This document shows positions 1 to 11,050 of a stretch of 64,000 bases of DNA, piece by piece. A program made the translations under genes and the position numbers. Under the pieces are notes generated by a model. That model did no database searches, was not told the DNA's origin, and saw nothing but the letters and a program-made list of their open reading frames with translations. The stretch's first letter is position 1. The number at the start of each line of letters is the position of its first letter. The DNA is from Papaver somniferum (lineage: Eukaryota; Streptophyta; Magnoliopsida; Ranunculales; Papaveraceae): contig NC_039364.1 of the NCBI RefSeq assembly GCF_003573695.1, positions 237,006,777-237,070,776 on the forward strand, read 5' to 3'.

Positions 1-200
1 AAGTACTTAACACGTCCGGCACCGTACCATGGGCTACCGGATGATACAGATTTGCTTGGCTTTGCTGTCTTTGCTGCTGCGGCCTTCTTTTGGAAGAGCA
101 TAGTGATTCTTCCTTCACCATTGACATCAGAAGCTGGTGAAAGCTTAACTGCCTTTCCAGCAAGAGATGGAGAAGAGAGAGCCATGGTTGAAGCAGCCAT
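1..200 (-). CDS. LHCB1: Chlorophyll a/b-binding protein LHCB1, N-terminal part
   Basis: The reverse strand reads from an ATG at 200 through 66 codons and runs off the left edge. It starts [20 protein letters not shown], the usual LHCB1 chloroplast transit peptide, and ends with the mature N-terminus [13 protein letters not shown], which matches the SGSPWYG-x-x-RVKYL segment of major LHCII proteins. The family binds chlorophyll a/b and forms the trimeric antenna of photosystem II in thylakoids. Between transit peptide and SGSPWYG the segment [18 protein letters not shown] is longer and more basic than the usual MRKT-type stretch around the cleavage site and phosphorylatable Thr, so this may be a divergent paralogue. 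No stop or frameshift is seen. The pigment-binding helices lie outside the window. Confidence 0.9.
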   Translation of the reverse strand, partial: MAASTMALSSPSLAGKAVKLSPASDVNGEGRITMLFQKKAAAAKTAKPSKSVSSGSPWYGAGRVKY

Positions 201-663
201 TGAGGGGTGTTGAACCCTGAACAAAGGAAATGAGTTGCAGTAAAAAGAAAGTAGAATGAGAAGGTTAATTTGTTTGTGTTATTATGTGGGTTTTGGCATT
301 GGGATTTATACTTGCAGGCAGCATGGGTAAAGATAAGTAATTATCTTCATGGAATATCTCTAACTCTCTTCTCATTGGTTAGCAAGGTTCTCATTTGGCT
401 CTGCAAGTTGCAGTGTCTGTACAGTTGGCTCTCTAAGATCCACCAATTCCAACTGAGTGATTTCTGTACCACACAAATTTTGAGATTTTTACCTGCGGAA
501 GTGTCCGGTTGTTGCTAGATTCTTTTGGATTTTTTTTTCTAGCTAAGATTTCTGCACCACAATGTAGGATTTTCTGGCTTAGTGAAAAATCACAAAGAAA
601 AATTTTATAAGGTGCAGTAATTAAGCACACAAAAAAAAAAGAATTACAGGTTTACTCTCTTCT
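201..663 (-). promoter_or_regulatory. LHCB1 promoter and 5' UTR
   Basis: Read on the minus strand, a TATA box (GTATAAATC) lies at 304-312, about 105 bp upstream of the ATG. Two GATAA/I-box cores in opposite orientation lie at 332-337 and 341-346, and a CCAAT box at 374-378. I-boxes plus CCAAT close upstream of TATA are typical of light-regulated LHCB and RBCS promoters (known); that they work here is inferred. From about 400 to 663 only AT-rich sequence is seen. Confidence 0.6.
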
Positions 664-668
664 AACGT

Positions 669-1148
669 TGTAGGGGTTAAATAACGCACACGTGAATAAT
701 CGTGCGAGACAACTGAGTTACTAAGGAGCGAATGAAGTCCGTACATAGCATATCTTAAATGACGGAATCAATGACGTCACAAAGTCATGAGTAAAGTGTG
801 AGAGCTGTACGAAGTTGAGGAGCACGTGCGAGAAGACCAAATACATGGGTGCGAAGACATCGCATGCTAAATCCGAAAATAGGGGCTTTGTTAGCTGTCA
901 TCCACTATGTAAAATCCCTATATATATAGGACCAACCACCCTTGTGGTAAGGAGAGATCTTTTTGAGGGTGGAGATAGAACTTTAGGATAGAGAAAGTTA
1001 TTTGTTTCCCAAGTTAGGGTTCTATCTATCATCTTTGTATTGATTTCTATACTTAATAAAATTATTTCTTAGTGTTCTTCATAATGTCTTCATAGTTTGA
1101 TATATAAATTGTTTAAGGGGTGCAGTAGTAGGATTTTCTACTACTACA
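669..1148 (+). repeat. 5' LTR of the Tat element
   Basis: 480 bp, TG...CA. A TATA-like CCCTATATATATAGG lies near 917-931 and AATAAA at 1055-1060. CACGTG (G-box) at 823-828 and the palindrome TGACGTCA at 772-779 are candidate bZIP sites. By eye the two LTRs differ at roughly two dozen positions, which indicates an insertion that is not recent. Confidence 0.9.
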
Positions 1149-1836
1149 TTTTGGCGCTAGAATACAACTCGGGATTGGGATTGGATCTGTTTGTGAAAAT
1201 TTTAAGATGATTTTCTTTTTCAAAAATTTCTTTCAAAGTAAAGTTTCTTATTGTTCTTATTTGTGAAAAATTTTCCTTTCAACGTGAAATTTCTCATTGT
1301 TCTTGTTTTGAAGCTTAATTTGGAGTCACTCATTAAAGGCACATTTTAAAATTAAGAAAGAAGTTTTATAGAATAATCTTTGAGGCTATAAATATCCTTT
1401 TGAAAAACAAAGTTTAAAGATCTGAAAAAGATTTCCATATAGATAATTAGAGGAGTTATCCATAGATTTCAAGTAAAGGTTTCTTAAAAGAAAGAAGAAC
1501 AAGTTGATGTGATAAAAGGAGCGAACAAGCATACATATAATGCAGGGAGCGAATAGATTCAGAGGAATAATAAAGGATGTCGGAGCAGAAAAATGAAGCA
1601 AACGCCTACGGCGCAATATGATAACAAAGTCAGGTATAAATACTATGGATTCCAGTAAAGGAATCACCAGACAGATCCAAAAGCGTGATAACGAAGGAAG
1701 GAAGATCTCGACGATCGAAAAGATGTCACCCTTACATGAATGGAAAAAGCAGAAGATCATGTTTGAAGTAGATGACATACCATGCAGAAGCTGGGGGCGA
1801 ACAGATCCATTGGTAATAACTGTACCGGCGTGAAGA
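1149..1836 (+). other. Primer site, leader and gag-deleted region
   Basis: TTTTGGCGCTAGAATACAAC directly follows the LTR and is the likely primer-binding site. Only about 690 bp separate the LTR from the protease, too little for a Tat gag (usually over 1 kb), and no capsid or zinc-knuckle motif is seen. The last part (1618-1833) reads as the segment leading into protease, with DDIP...RTDPLVITVP, before an in-frame stop. An internal deletion of gag is the simplest reading. Confidence 0.6.
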
Positions 1837-2976
1837 ATGATAAAGAATGGCGGTGTGGAAAGCTCAGAGGAATGGAAGATAGAAAAAACTTTGATAGATA
1901 CCGGGAGCTCAGCCGACATCTTGTTCTATCACACGTTCAAGGAGATGGGGTACAACGATACGGATTTACTACCAACTACATACAACATACATGGTTTCAA
2001 CAAAACAATAACAAAACCGAAAGGGGAGTCAGTTATCAATATGCCGCTAGGAGAAATAGAGGTGAAGGTAACACTATGCGTAGTGGATGTGGAATCACCG
2101 TATAATATGATATTGGGAAGACCATGGCTACACGGCATAAAAGTAGTGGCATCTGCATTTCACGGATGTTTACGTTTCCCAATGCCGAGCGGAATAGGAG
2201 AGATTGTTGGAGATTCAGAAAGATCCAGTACATGCTATCAGATAGATGTGATGAATTATGAGGGCAGAGCCAAGAAGAGAAAAGATAAATGGCGAAAGGC
2301 GAAGGAGTCAAGAAAGGAGGAAGAATTCAGGGTGTACATGATACGAGCGAAAGAAGGAAGAGGCATACCGACCGAAATCCCAGACGAGGAAGGCGCACCA
2401 GCAAGAGAAATAAAAGAACCATCCCCGCTAAACGAACCTAAAGCAAATTTTTTTGCAGCGGATCCAACCAAGGAAGTAAACATAGGAACTGAAGAGGAGC
2501 CCAGAATGATAAGGATAGGGACAGGAATGGATGCAGAAGAAGAAGAGCAGACAATAAACCTTCTGCGAAAATATAATGATGTCTTCGCATGGGACATGGA
2601 TGAAATGCCAGGGATGGATCCTGATATCGCATGTCACAGGTTAGACGTCAGGAAGGATATGCAACCGTTCAAGCAAAGAATAAGGAAAATAACAACCACA
2701 TACCATCCGCAAATAGAAGCGGAGTTACAGAAGATGCTAGATGCAGACATAATTCGACTAGCAAAATACCCGGAGTGGATAGCAAACATGGTAGTGGTGC
2801 CGAAGAAGAACAAAGGGATAAGAATTTGCATCGATTTCAGCGATTTGAACAAGGCATGTCCAAAAGACAGCTATCCATTACCAGATATAAAACAGATGGT
2901 AGAGGCTGCCTCCGGATATAAAAGATTGTCACTTATGGACGGGTATAAAGGATACAATCAAATTCCATTAGCATAA
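1837..2976 (+). pseudogene. Tat pol: aspartic protease and N-terminal reverse transcriptase
   Basis: Residues 18-30 contain the retropepsin motif LIDTGSSADIL, and a second protease signature, MILGRPWLH, lies near residue 90. After a charged linker the RT begins with the lineage signature NDVFAWDMDEMPGMDP and continues through KQRIRKI, IRLAKYPEWIANMVVVPKK, GIRICIDFSDLNKACPKDSYPLP and MDGYKGYNQIPL. The frame then ends at TAA (2974-2976), exactly where RT would continue with EYQEHTAFFTP. Protease matures the Gag-Pol polyprotein and RT copies the RNA; here the stop separates the halves of the RT palm. Confidence 0.88.
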
Positions 2977-3498
2977 GAATATCAGGAGCACACGGCTTTT
3001 TTCACACCCAGAGGATTATACTGTTACACTATAATACCTTTTGGATTGAAAAATGCTGGTGCGACGTACCAGAGAATGGTGGAAAAGGTATTCGCAGAAT
3101 GGATTCAAAAAACTTTAGAGGTGTATGTTGATGACATGCTAGTGAAAATCAAAGAAATCGAAAATCATGTAACTCATTTGGAAGAAATATTTACGCGAAT
3201 GCGGCAGTGAAAAATGAAGATAAACCCTGCGAAATGTATCTTCGGAGTGGCATCAGGGAAATTCCTAGGATATATATTGTATCAGAAAAGGAATACACGT
3301 AGATCCAGAGAAAGTGCAAGCAGTTCGCGACATGCCAACACCAGTGACATTGAAAGCTGAATGGACTTTTAGCCTCGTTGGTACGGTTCATTTCGCGCTC
3401 TTCAGATAAGTGCAAGCAATTCTTTAGCATTCTAAATAAAGAAGCCAAGTTCGAATGGACAGCCGAATGCGAAAATACAAGGCATAAAAAATTACTTA
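2977..3498 (+). pseudogene. Tat pol: C-terminal reverse transcriptase, broken
   Basis: In frame after the 2974 stop the sequence reads FFTPRGLYCYTIIPFGLKNA and then the catalytic box VYVDDMLVK, so both active-site aspartates are kept. Another in-frame stop (TGA, 3208-3210) follows EEIFTRMRQ. NPAKCIFGVASGKFLGYI is then readable, after which the frame shifts again before the RNase H part. No start codon is needed because this is an internal piece of the Pol polyprotein. Confidence 0.82.
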
Positions 3499-4454
3499 AT
3501 GAACGTGTCTATTTTGCAGAAAGCTGAACCAGGAGAGGAGTTCTTATTATACTTGGCGTCGACACAACATGCATTAAGTGCAGTATTACTTCGCATAGAT
3601 GGAGAAGTCGAGAAACCAATTTATTACATAAGCAAAACCTACAATGCAGCAGAAAAGAATTATACAAAGATTGAGAGACTCATCCTCGCGCTAGTATATG
3701 CAGCTCAAAAGCTTCGCACGTATTTTCAAGCCCATAAAATCAGAGTTCTTACAAAGGTAACAATTGAATCTGTGATGAAGAATTTAAAACGGTCTGGGAG
3801 AATAGAAAGATGGAACGCAAAGGTGGGAGAATTCCAAATAAAATATGAGATATTGTCGTCACCAAATTCACAAATTATCGTAGACTTTTTGGCAGAGTTC
3901 CCCTTAGAAGAAGATGAAAGTTTAGAAGACATGATGGAGATAGACGAAGAACAAGGGAACTCACAAAATCTATTAAGAGAACGAAATTCAAAAAGGTGGG
4001 CGATACTAGTTGATGGATCCGTAAACGGAGAAGGAAATGGAATCGGAATAGTAATTATATCACCATCTGTGGCAAGAATGACATATTCATTCAGGCTGGA
4101 GTTCGCATCAACAAACAATGAAACCGAGTATGAAGGAGTAATACATGTGTTGCGATTGGAAGTGGAAATGGAGTTAGATGACGTCAGAATAACCAGTGAC
4201 TCACAACTAGTGATCAACCAAATATTGGGGATATACAGCACGAATGACCTTCATTACAGAAATGCAAGCTGCTCACGGAGGAGTTATCAGCACAAATAAA
4301 AAACATGGAGTGGAGACACATATGCAGGAAAGACAACATATTCGCAGACGCTTTGGAATTTCTCGCGTCAATGCTGGTAGATCCGACTGCGCGATAAATA
4401 AAGATTACAACACTTTGCCTGCCATCAATCAAAAAGGAAGGAGAAGCAGATGTA
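3499..4454 (+). pseudogene. Tat pol: RNase H and second (archaeal-type) RNase H
   Basis: The open part (3499-4299) first gives the RT-linked RNase H (LLYLASTQHALSAVLLR, PIYYISKTYNAAEKNYTKIE, LILALVYAAQKLRTYFQ). After an acidic linker a second RNase H follows: WAILVDGSVN, NNETEYEGVIHVL and ITSDSQLVINQI carry its first three acidic residues. A frameshift near 4240-4260 moves the rest to another frame, where DNIFADALEFLASML supplies the last aspartate. Having two RNase H domains is a hallmark of the Tat group (known). Confidence 0.82.
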
Positions 4455-5711
4455 ATGATGATAGAAGATGAAGAAGGAGAAAATGATGGAAACGAAGAAG
4501 ATTGGAGATTGAATCTTCATTCATACTTGGAGAAGGGAGAAGTACCAAGAAACAGATTGGAAGCACACAAGATAAAAAGAAGAGCGACAAACTACGAGTT
4601 AAGAGATGGATCACTTTACCGCAGATCATTCCTTGGGCCTTCGCTCAGATGCTTGACGCGAAAAGAAGGAATAAAAATACTAAAGGCAATACATTATGGA
4701 GATGCAGGTGATCATAACGGAGGAAGATCATTGGCATACAAGACAAAGATACAAGGATACTACTGGCCATACATGCATGAAGACGCGAGGGAAGTATCTA
4801 TACGGTACGAAGAATGTCATAGGCATGGAAACCGAATACATGCGCCTGGCGCGAACTTAATCTCATCAACCAGTGTTTGTCCATTCGCAAGATGGGATTT
4901 AGATATCGTGGGACCATTCATATCAGGGTCAGGCCAAAGAAGATATTTGATTGTCGCAACAGATTATTTCACAAAGTGGTCATTGGAAAAAGCAGTCCAA
5001 CATATACGTGATAAGGACATTTTTACACTCATACTCGAGAATATCATCTGCAGATTCGGCATACCCGTGCAACTGGTGTCTGATAATGGAAAACAGTTTG
5101 AGGGAGAGAACATAGAAATGTTGTTAAATGCCTTCAAGATCCAGATTGGAAAATCAACTCCATTATATCCACAAAGTAATGGACAGGTTGAGGCAACTAA
5201 TAAGACGCTTGCGAACATACTGAAGAAGTTGGAAAGGAACAACAAAGGATGGTGCGAGCAGATCCATAATGTCTTTTGGGAATATCGAACAACGCCAAGA
5301 GAAGCAACGGGGATGTCACCATTCTGTTTAACATACGGGGTAGAATTTGTATTACCAACCGAAGTCATCATACCAACGACAAAGAAAGAAGCTTGGGAGA
5401 AAAATCTAAACACAAGCATGATGCTAGCAAAGTTGGATGACATGGAAAACTATCACAAAAGATTGGCAAGGGAATACAACAAGCGTGTCAAACCAAGGGA
5501 ATTTCAACCAGGTGAGATAGTGTTAAGAGAAATACCATCTTATTAATAGGGAGGTGACGGAAAACTGGAGAAGAAATGGGACGGCCCATATATAATCAAG
5601 CGAACTGTAGGAAATAGAGCGTACAAGTTTATGGACAAGGATGGAAAAGATGTTGGGAGAAGGCTCGATCATCCATGGAATAGATTGTACCTCAAAAAAT
5701 ATTATCCATAG
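4455..5711 (+). pseudogene. Tat pol: integrase with two terminal in-frame stops
   Basis: The frame opens in an acidic linker and runs through ELRDGSLYRR to a zinc-binding domain in which the first cysteine of the HHCC motif appears lost (RYEECHRHGN, where the family has K-C-x-x-C). The catalytic triad is intact: D in WDLDIVGPF, D in LVSDNGKQFE and E in PQSNGQVEATNKT. EYRTTPREATGMSPF and the C-terminal WDGPYIIKRT module follow. Two adjacent stops (TAA TAG, 5544-5549) precede that module, which then continues in the same frame to HPWNRLYLKKYYP and a stop at 5709-5711. Confidence 0.88.
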
Positions 5712-7344
5712 GAGGTTTAATAGGGTAATGTGTTAGAAAGAAGAAGAGACAAGCTAATAATGTATGCACGAAGTTATGAATATAAAAAAATTATTTGCAC
5801 CCTTCAAAACAATGATCTATAAAAATACAAACAGAAGAAAAAGGCAACGATAAGACCTCAAAATAAGACCTCAATAGGGGGCAATAAAATTTAAAACCTC
5901 TAACTAGGGAGGCTGGGTAACCAATTACGGCGTGCACCCTAGTTCTCCCTTGTGCAAGAGGCAAAATAAATAGGCCCTAACGCGCGTCATAATTGGGAAA
6001 AACCTAGTAATGCATGGCTCAGGCGAAAGCCATACCAACCCTGGGATCTGAGTCATGGAAAGTGGGGGTAAAATAAAAGCCTATCCGGTAGAGACTCCTT
6101 AGTTGCAAGGCTAAGGTACAAAGTTCTCTATTATGGAGTGTAGAAACCCGACCAGGGCGTCGCGGTACACGGTTGAGCTAAAGGCGCTGGGGGCGAGTGG
6201 GGCGTACCTCGCCGCTCTTAGCAAGTCTTGGCTATGATACACTCGGTCCTCAAGAAACCCCACATAGGGTGTGGTCTCGAAACCATAAGCCACATAGGCT
6301 AATGGATAAGAGACCGCGAAATCAACTGGTTGTTGCATCACTGGATGGGAGGAGCCCACTCCAAACCGGTAGGGGTACGTCTGCTTGAAGGGGCAACCAG
6401 GGGGAGATAAGGACGGCACCCTCCACTAGGGAGTTGAATTGTGTCAAAGACGTTAATATCACAAGGCTTTTACTCATGGGAGTAATTAGGCTTGTCGTAT
6501 TAATGCACATTCACATATCCTGCAGAGGCAATAATACGAAAGATGATAAGGTAGGGTCAATACGCGAATACGTAAAGACGTCATGCGGCTCTATCGTATG
6601 GCCAAAATGATATCCTGAGGCAAAGATAAGCCATATCACCAGGAGAGGATGATTAAGACCTCTACTTAGGGAGGCTCAACAAAACCTCACTATCAAACAC
6701 CAAGAGACCTAAATAAATGCCCATGTCATAAATATCTTTGTTTTCTAAAAAGGACTGTATTTGCCTAAAAAATATATTTACCTATTCGCTCACGTACGAA
6801 AGATGATAAGGTAGGGTCAACGGGTCAATACGCGAATACGTAAAGACGTCCTGCGACTCTATCGCATGGCCAAAATGATATCCTGAGGCAAAGATAAGCC
6901 ATATCACTAGGAGAGCCTAATTAAGACCTCTACTTAGGGAGGCTCAATAAGACCTCACTATCAAACACCAAGAGACCTAAAAAAATGCCCATGTCATAAA
7001 TATCTTTGTTTTCTAAAAAGGACTGTATTCGCCTAAAAATTATATTTACCTATTCGCTCACATATTACAACATATTCGCATAAATTTTATCTTATACCAG
7101 CATGAATAAAGTTTATTATCTAACATAACATCATGCAAAAAGATAGTATTATTTCATGAAGTCTAGGTCATTATCTAACATACAAATAATAAAGGTAAGT
7201 ATGGGAATTACACAAAAAGGTATTATTATTCGCATGATTAGAAAATAGCCTTTAGAAACAAATTTGTCTTTCCTTAAATGTGCAGCAAAAAACACAAAAG
7301 AAGCGAGATCCAATCAAGTTCAAGCATATAGAAATGGAATGGAG
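5712..7344 (+). other. Non-coding spacer between pol and antisense gene
   Basis: No coding frame is supported. The first 800 bp are GC-richer and contain phrases such as CCTCTAACTAGGGAGGCT that recur near 6655 and 6922. The second half holds the 260-bp duplication annotated separately. A long 3' spacer is normal for Tat elements. Confidence 0.7.
6535..7062 (+). repeat. 260-bp tandem duplication
   Basis: Copy 1 (6535-6794) and copy 2 (6795 to about 7062) both start ACGAAAGATGATAAGGTAGG and end with ACCTATTCGCTCAC. They differ by few substitutions and an 8-bp repeat (CGGGTCAA) in copy 2. The period from the AGATGATAAG anchors is 260 bp (6541 to 6801). Confidence 0.9.
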
Positions 7345-10030
7345 TTAAGGGTCATTCAGAGGAATTTCATCATGTGAATGAATGGCTTCAATCTCCGCAA
7401 CAGGAAGAGAACTTGGAATAGAAGCCTTCGCAGAAGGTTCATCATGGGGAATAGCTTGAGTTTCAGCATGAGGAATAGCTTCAGCATTTGGTACGTCAAG
7501 AAGATCACAGCCAGCACCATTTCCCTCAGGTTGATCTTCACGGAGAGGGATTTCCTCATCATAGCTGACATAATCATAGTCACTATCAGGCTGTGGAATA
7601 GCTTTATTATCAGAAATGTCGAGAGGTTCAACTTCCTCTAGAGGCAGCGAATTGGCGATACATATCCCATCAGCATAAGCCTTATCCTAAAGATGAGACT
7701 CACGTGCGACGTCCTTCTGAGCATTCTTGACATAAACCCTCATCAGCTGATCAAGATATATTTGTCTCCTCTCTGCCCTATCGCGAGAAGACGAAAGCAT
7801 AAAAGCAAGATCCCTAACATCCTCGCAAGATTTATCCAAATCAGACCTTAGGTTTTGGACAAGGAGTTGGTTGGCCTTATCAGAAACTACGGAAATAAAA
7901 AATACTAGAATTAGCTTAGAAACCACAAATCAATACGAAAGAAGCAACATTCGAAATAAGATAAAAATACAATTAAAGGTAGTCATCTTGGTGTGACTAC
8001 CTTCCATCTGAGAAATATAATACTGAAAAAGTGCCAAACTACTACTTCTCATAACCTCCAAGTGCTTATCAAAGTCATCACCTATCAATCCTTCAAGACG
8101 CGAGCGAATCTTATTCTCATCCTTAACAAGAGAGGCATGTTTCTTGTTCAAGATATCATGCGAGCTTTCCAACCGAGTGTGCTCTTCGCGAAGCTTCTTC
8201 ATTTCGACAGTCATTTTTACCTTGTTATTTATAATCTTTTCACTCTCTAAGGACACTCTCCTTATATCTCTGTCATATTGATTCCTCAGAGTACGAAGAG
8301 ATTCCTCTTGCTCAGTACAGTTTCGTCGAAGGGCGAGGTGTTGCTGAGTATAACTCGTCTTCTCGTTCAAAAGGGATTGATTCTCTCCCATGAGGGTGCG
8401 ATTTTTCTCTGATAGAGTTTGATTACTTAAGTCAGTGTCATATAAAATCCCAGAAATATGGGATATTTGGGAGTTCAGGGAATCAAACTGAGTACTAAGG
8501 CCATGATTTTAATTCTTCAAATTATCAATTTGATCAACTAAGTATGAACCATCACTGAGCAGTAGATTCAACTGATGCCGCAGCTCTTTATTCTCTGCAT
8601 TAGCATCCTCAGCAGAATGTTGGAACTCATGTCTCTCCATAACTCGCTTTTGGCACAAATCTATATGTTCGCACGAACAGAGGCATAGAAGGGAGAAGGT
8701 ACCAGCGAATAAATAGAAAGAACAAGGTGTAATGGAATCACAAAATGAGTAAAAGGAAGTAGGATATACCTCTCAGTTCTTGATTCTTGTTGCGAAGTTT
8801 CTCGGCTGTAACCTCCCCAGCATGAACATCAGCTCTCAACTGGGCATTCTGACGGGTAAGTTCACGAATTGTAAAGCTAGACTCTGCAAAACCTTCGGCT
8901 TGAATAAAGCAGCGACGGGATTCCAAGCAATCCAAGGCAACATTCATGGATGAGTCCATTTGATCGAAAATCTCTCTCTTATCTGATTTATCCAAAGAAG
9001 AATTGCCTAACAGTTTGATAAGAGACTCGCACAAACGAAGTTAAGAAGGGTCATTGGAGGATGAGCGTGCGAGTTGAACAATGTCAAGAAGAGGCCCATC
9101 CCCTGAACCAGCAACATCAAAGGCATCAACCTCAGGAGTGGCAAATTTCGCTTGAGAAAGAGAAGTTGTGCGAAGAGGAGAAGTAGTCAGAACATTGCTC
9201 ATGGAAGAAATAGCAGCAGCAGCATCCAAAAGAGAGGAGACGGAGTGATCCACAGATACGGGAATAACCGAAGCAGTAATAATAGAAGAGTCTAGCATAG
9301 ATGCAACAACTTCTTCAGTAGTAGAATTTATGGCATGAGTCACCGAAGCTAGTTCCAGAGAGGTAGAAGTTGTTGGTGGAAACGAAAAGAGAGGTGGCGA
9401 AGTTGAAAGAGTAAGATCCTTACAGGGATTTTCAGTAGGAGAATGAGATGATGAATCGGCGATGATGTTCGCTGGAGGGGAGATGAGAGACGATGAAGAT
9501 GTGGTAGTAGTCACCTGATGGGAAGCGGCCATACTTGCCCGAACAACAAAGACAGTCTCACCAGAGGGCACTTGTTGAGCAGAACTGGATTTCTTTTTGA
9601 AACTCGGGACGGCCATGCGAGTATCAAGAGCAGGAGGTTCCTTACTCCTTTTGGGCATCTTCTCTTTCTCTTTCGCATCAGCCTGCGAATAACAATGTAG
9701 ATAAGAAACAGAGGCAACAATGTTGTTTAAAAGGAATAAGGTGTTTCTTACTACCTTGTCATGCGAAGGCTTCCTCTTGAGAGATTTGTTATTTTCACGT
9801 CTTGAAGAGGAGTTAGGGTTTGGAACGGTGAAACGAGTTCCAGTGGAAGCGGTTTTGCTGCAACAATACCAGTATGGGAATTATGAATAACCATAACAGA
9901 AATAACAATGGATGGAAAACAACAACAGATCAATAATGGCGGCTCACAGTTACAAACGACAACAAAAACAAGACATATCCAACAAAAAGCGTAATAAAAG
10001 AGATAAAACGAACCTTTGAGGAGAATCCAT
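7345..10030 (-). pseudogene. Antisense five-exon coiled-coil gene of the Tat element
   Basis: A spliced frame can be followed on the minus strand: exon 1 10030-10014 (MDSPQ), exon 2 9857-9755, exon 3 9682-8770, exon 4 8660-8001, exon 5 7886-7345. Every junction has GT/AG, phases agree, and the exons sum to 2235 nt (745 codons). The N-terminus is basic (SLKRKPSHDK, KEKEKMPKRSK; possible nuclear signal), then comes a Ser/Thr-rich stretch, then long heptad-rich coiled coil over exons 3 to 5, then an acidic tail (DSDYDYVSYDEE). Three in-frame stops interrupt it (9041-9043, 8509-8511, 7687-7689), so it is now a pseudogene. Antisense ORFs in this position are known in Tat elements; the function is unknown. 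I see no conserved enzyme motif. Confidence 0.78.
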
Positions 10031-10373
10031 TGAGTTCAAATGCTAACGGAAGAAAAGAAAGAAACTGAGGATTTGAAGGGGAAGGTTCTGTGAAGGAGGA
10101 AAACTAAAAAGAAAGTCTTTCTCTCTGAAAAGGGGTTAAATAAGGAAGAAGACAACCGGCTGTACCAAGTAAAAGGGGATGACGTGCCAGTGAAAACTGC
10201 AGAAATGAGGACGTGTAAACGGTTACACGGAAAATCGGGAAACTTGTCGGTTAAGAGAGAAGATGAAAAGTTGATGAAATGCGAAAAATCGCATAAAGGG
10301 TGCGAATAAGATAACAAAAATAGTTCTCTCATTGCTCTTTCCAAAATAAAGATCAATAAGAGAAGAGGCAAAA
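10031..10373 (+). other. Region between antisense gene start and 3' LTR, with PPT
   Basis: This would hold the promoter and 5' UTR of the antisense gene on the minus strand. Its right end, AATAAGAGAAGAGGCAAAA (about 10355-10373), abuts the LTR and is the purine-rich plus-strand primer (PPT). No coding sequence is supported. Confidence 0.6.
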
Positions 10374-10861
10374 TGTAGGGGTTAAATACCGCACACGTGA
10401 ATAATCGTGCGAGACAACTGAGTTACTAAGGAGCGAATGAAGTTCGCACATAGCATATCTTAAATGACGGAATCAATGACGTGATAAAGTCACGACTAAA
10501 GTGTGAGAGATGTAAGAAGTTGAGGAGCACGTGCGAGAAGACCAGATACATGGGTGCGAGGACATCACATGCTAAATCCGAAAATAGGGGCCTTGTTAGC
10601 TGTCCTCCACTATGTAAAATCCCTATATATAGGACCAACCACCCTTGTGGTAAGGAGAAATCTTTTTGAGAGTGGAGATAGAACTTTAGGAGAGAGAAAG
10701 TTATTTATTTCCCAAGTTAGGATTATGTCTATCATCTTTGTATTGATTTCTATACTTAATAAAATTATTTCTTAGTGTTCTTCGTAATGTCTTCATAATT
10801 TGATATATAGATTGTTTAAGGGGTGTAGTAGTAGGATTTTCTACTACTAGAAACTACTACA
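10374..10861 (+). repeat. 3' LTR of the Tat element
   Basis: 488 bp, aligned throughout with 669-1148. It has a small extra repeat of the ACTACTA end (GAAACTACTAC) just before the TSD. The TGACGTCA site of the 5' copy is changed to TGACGTGA here, while the CACGTG G-box is kept. Confidence 0.9.
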
Positions 10862-11050
10862 AACGTTACGAAATTCGAAATTGTTAAAAACTGAAACTGA
10901 AAGAACAGAAAACATGAGAATACTACTATCCCTATAACTTTGATTTAGCTGACTGCACTACAAAAATGTTATTAGGGACACATAAAGAATACTACATTAA
11001 CACCTAGTTAATCAAAACCAATCTCTTAATTACTTTCCTAACAAGTAAGC

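Larger units (their letters stand above)
669..10861 (+). mobile_element. Ty3/gypsy retrotransposon, Tat lineage, gag-less
   Basis: The element is bounded by near-identical LTRs (669-1148 and 10374-10861) that begin TGTAG and end CTACA, and it is flanked by the 5-bp target duplication AACGT (664-668 and 10862-10866). The internal order is primer site, protease, reverse transcriptase, RNase H, a second archaeal-type RNase H and integrase, followed by a long spacer with an antisense gene. Pol order with integrase last is Ty3/gypsy; the extra RNase H and antisense gene point to the Tat group. Gag is absent and pol has several stops and frameshifts, so it is not autonomous. It landed about 185 bp past the end of the NPF coding region. 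Confidence 0.9.

Noticed and set aside
1386..1919. 177-residue hydrophobic minus-strand frame
   Set aside because: It overlaps the leader and protease start; the composition follows from purine-rich plus-strand sequence, and no family is recognised.
3726..4241. 171-residue minus-strand frame
   Set aside because: It is the exact antisense shadow of the RNase H coding region, which has clear family motifs on the plus strand.
4964..5443. 159-residue minus-strand frame
   Set aside because: Antisense shadow of the integrase catalytic core.
6111..6419. 102-residue minus-strand frame in the Tat spacer
   Set aside because: It lies in a GC-richer non-coding stretch with no family motif and no splice or start context; similar spacers in Tat elements are non-coding.
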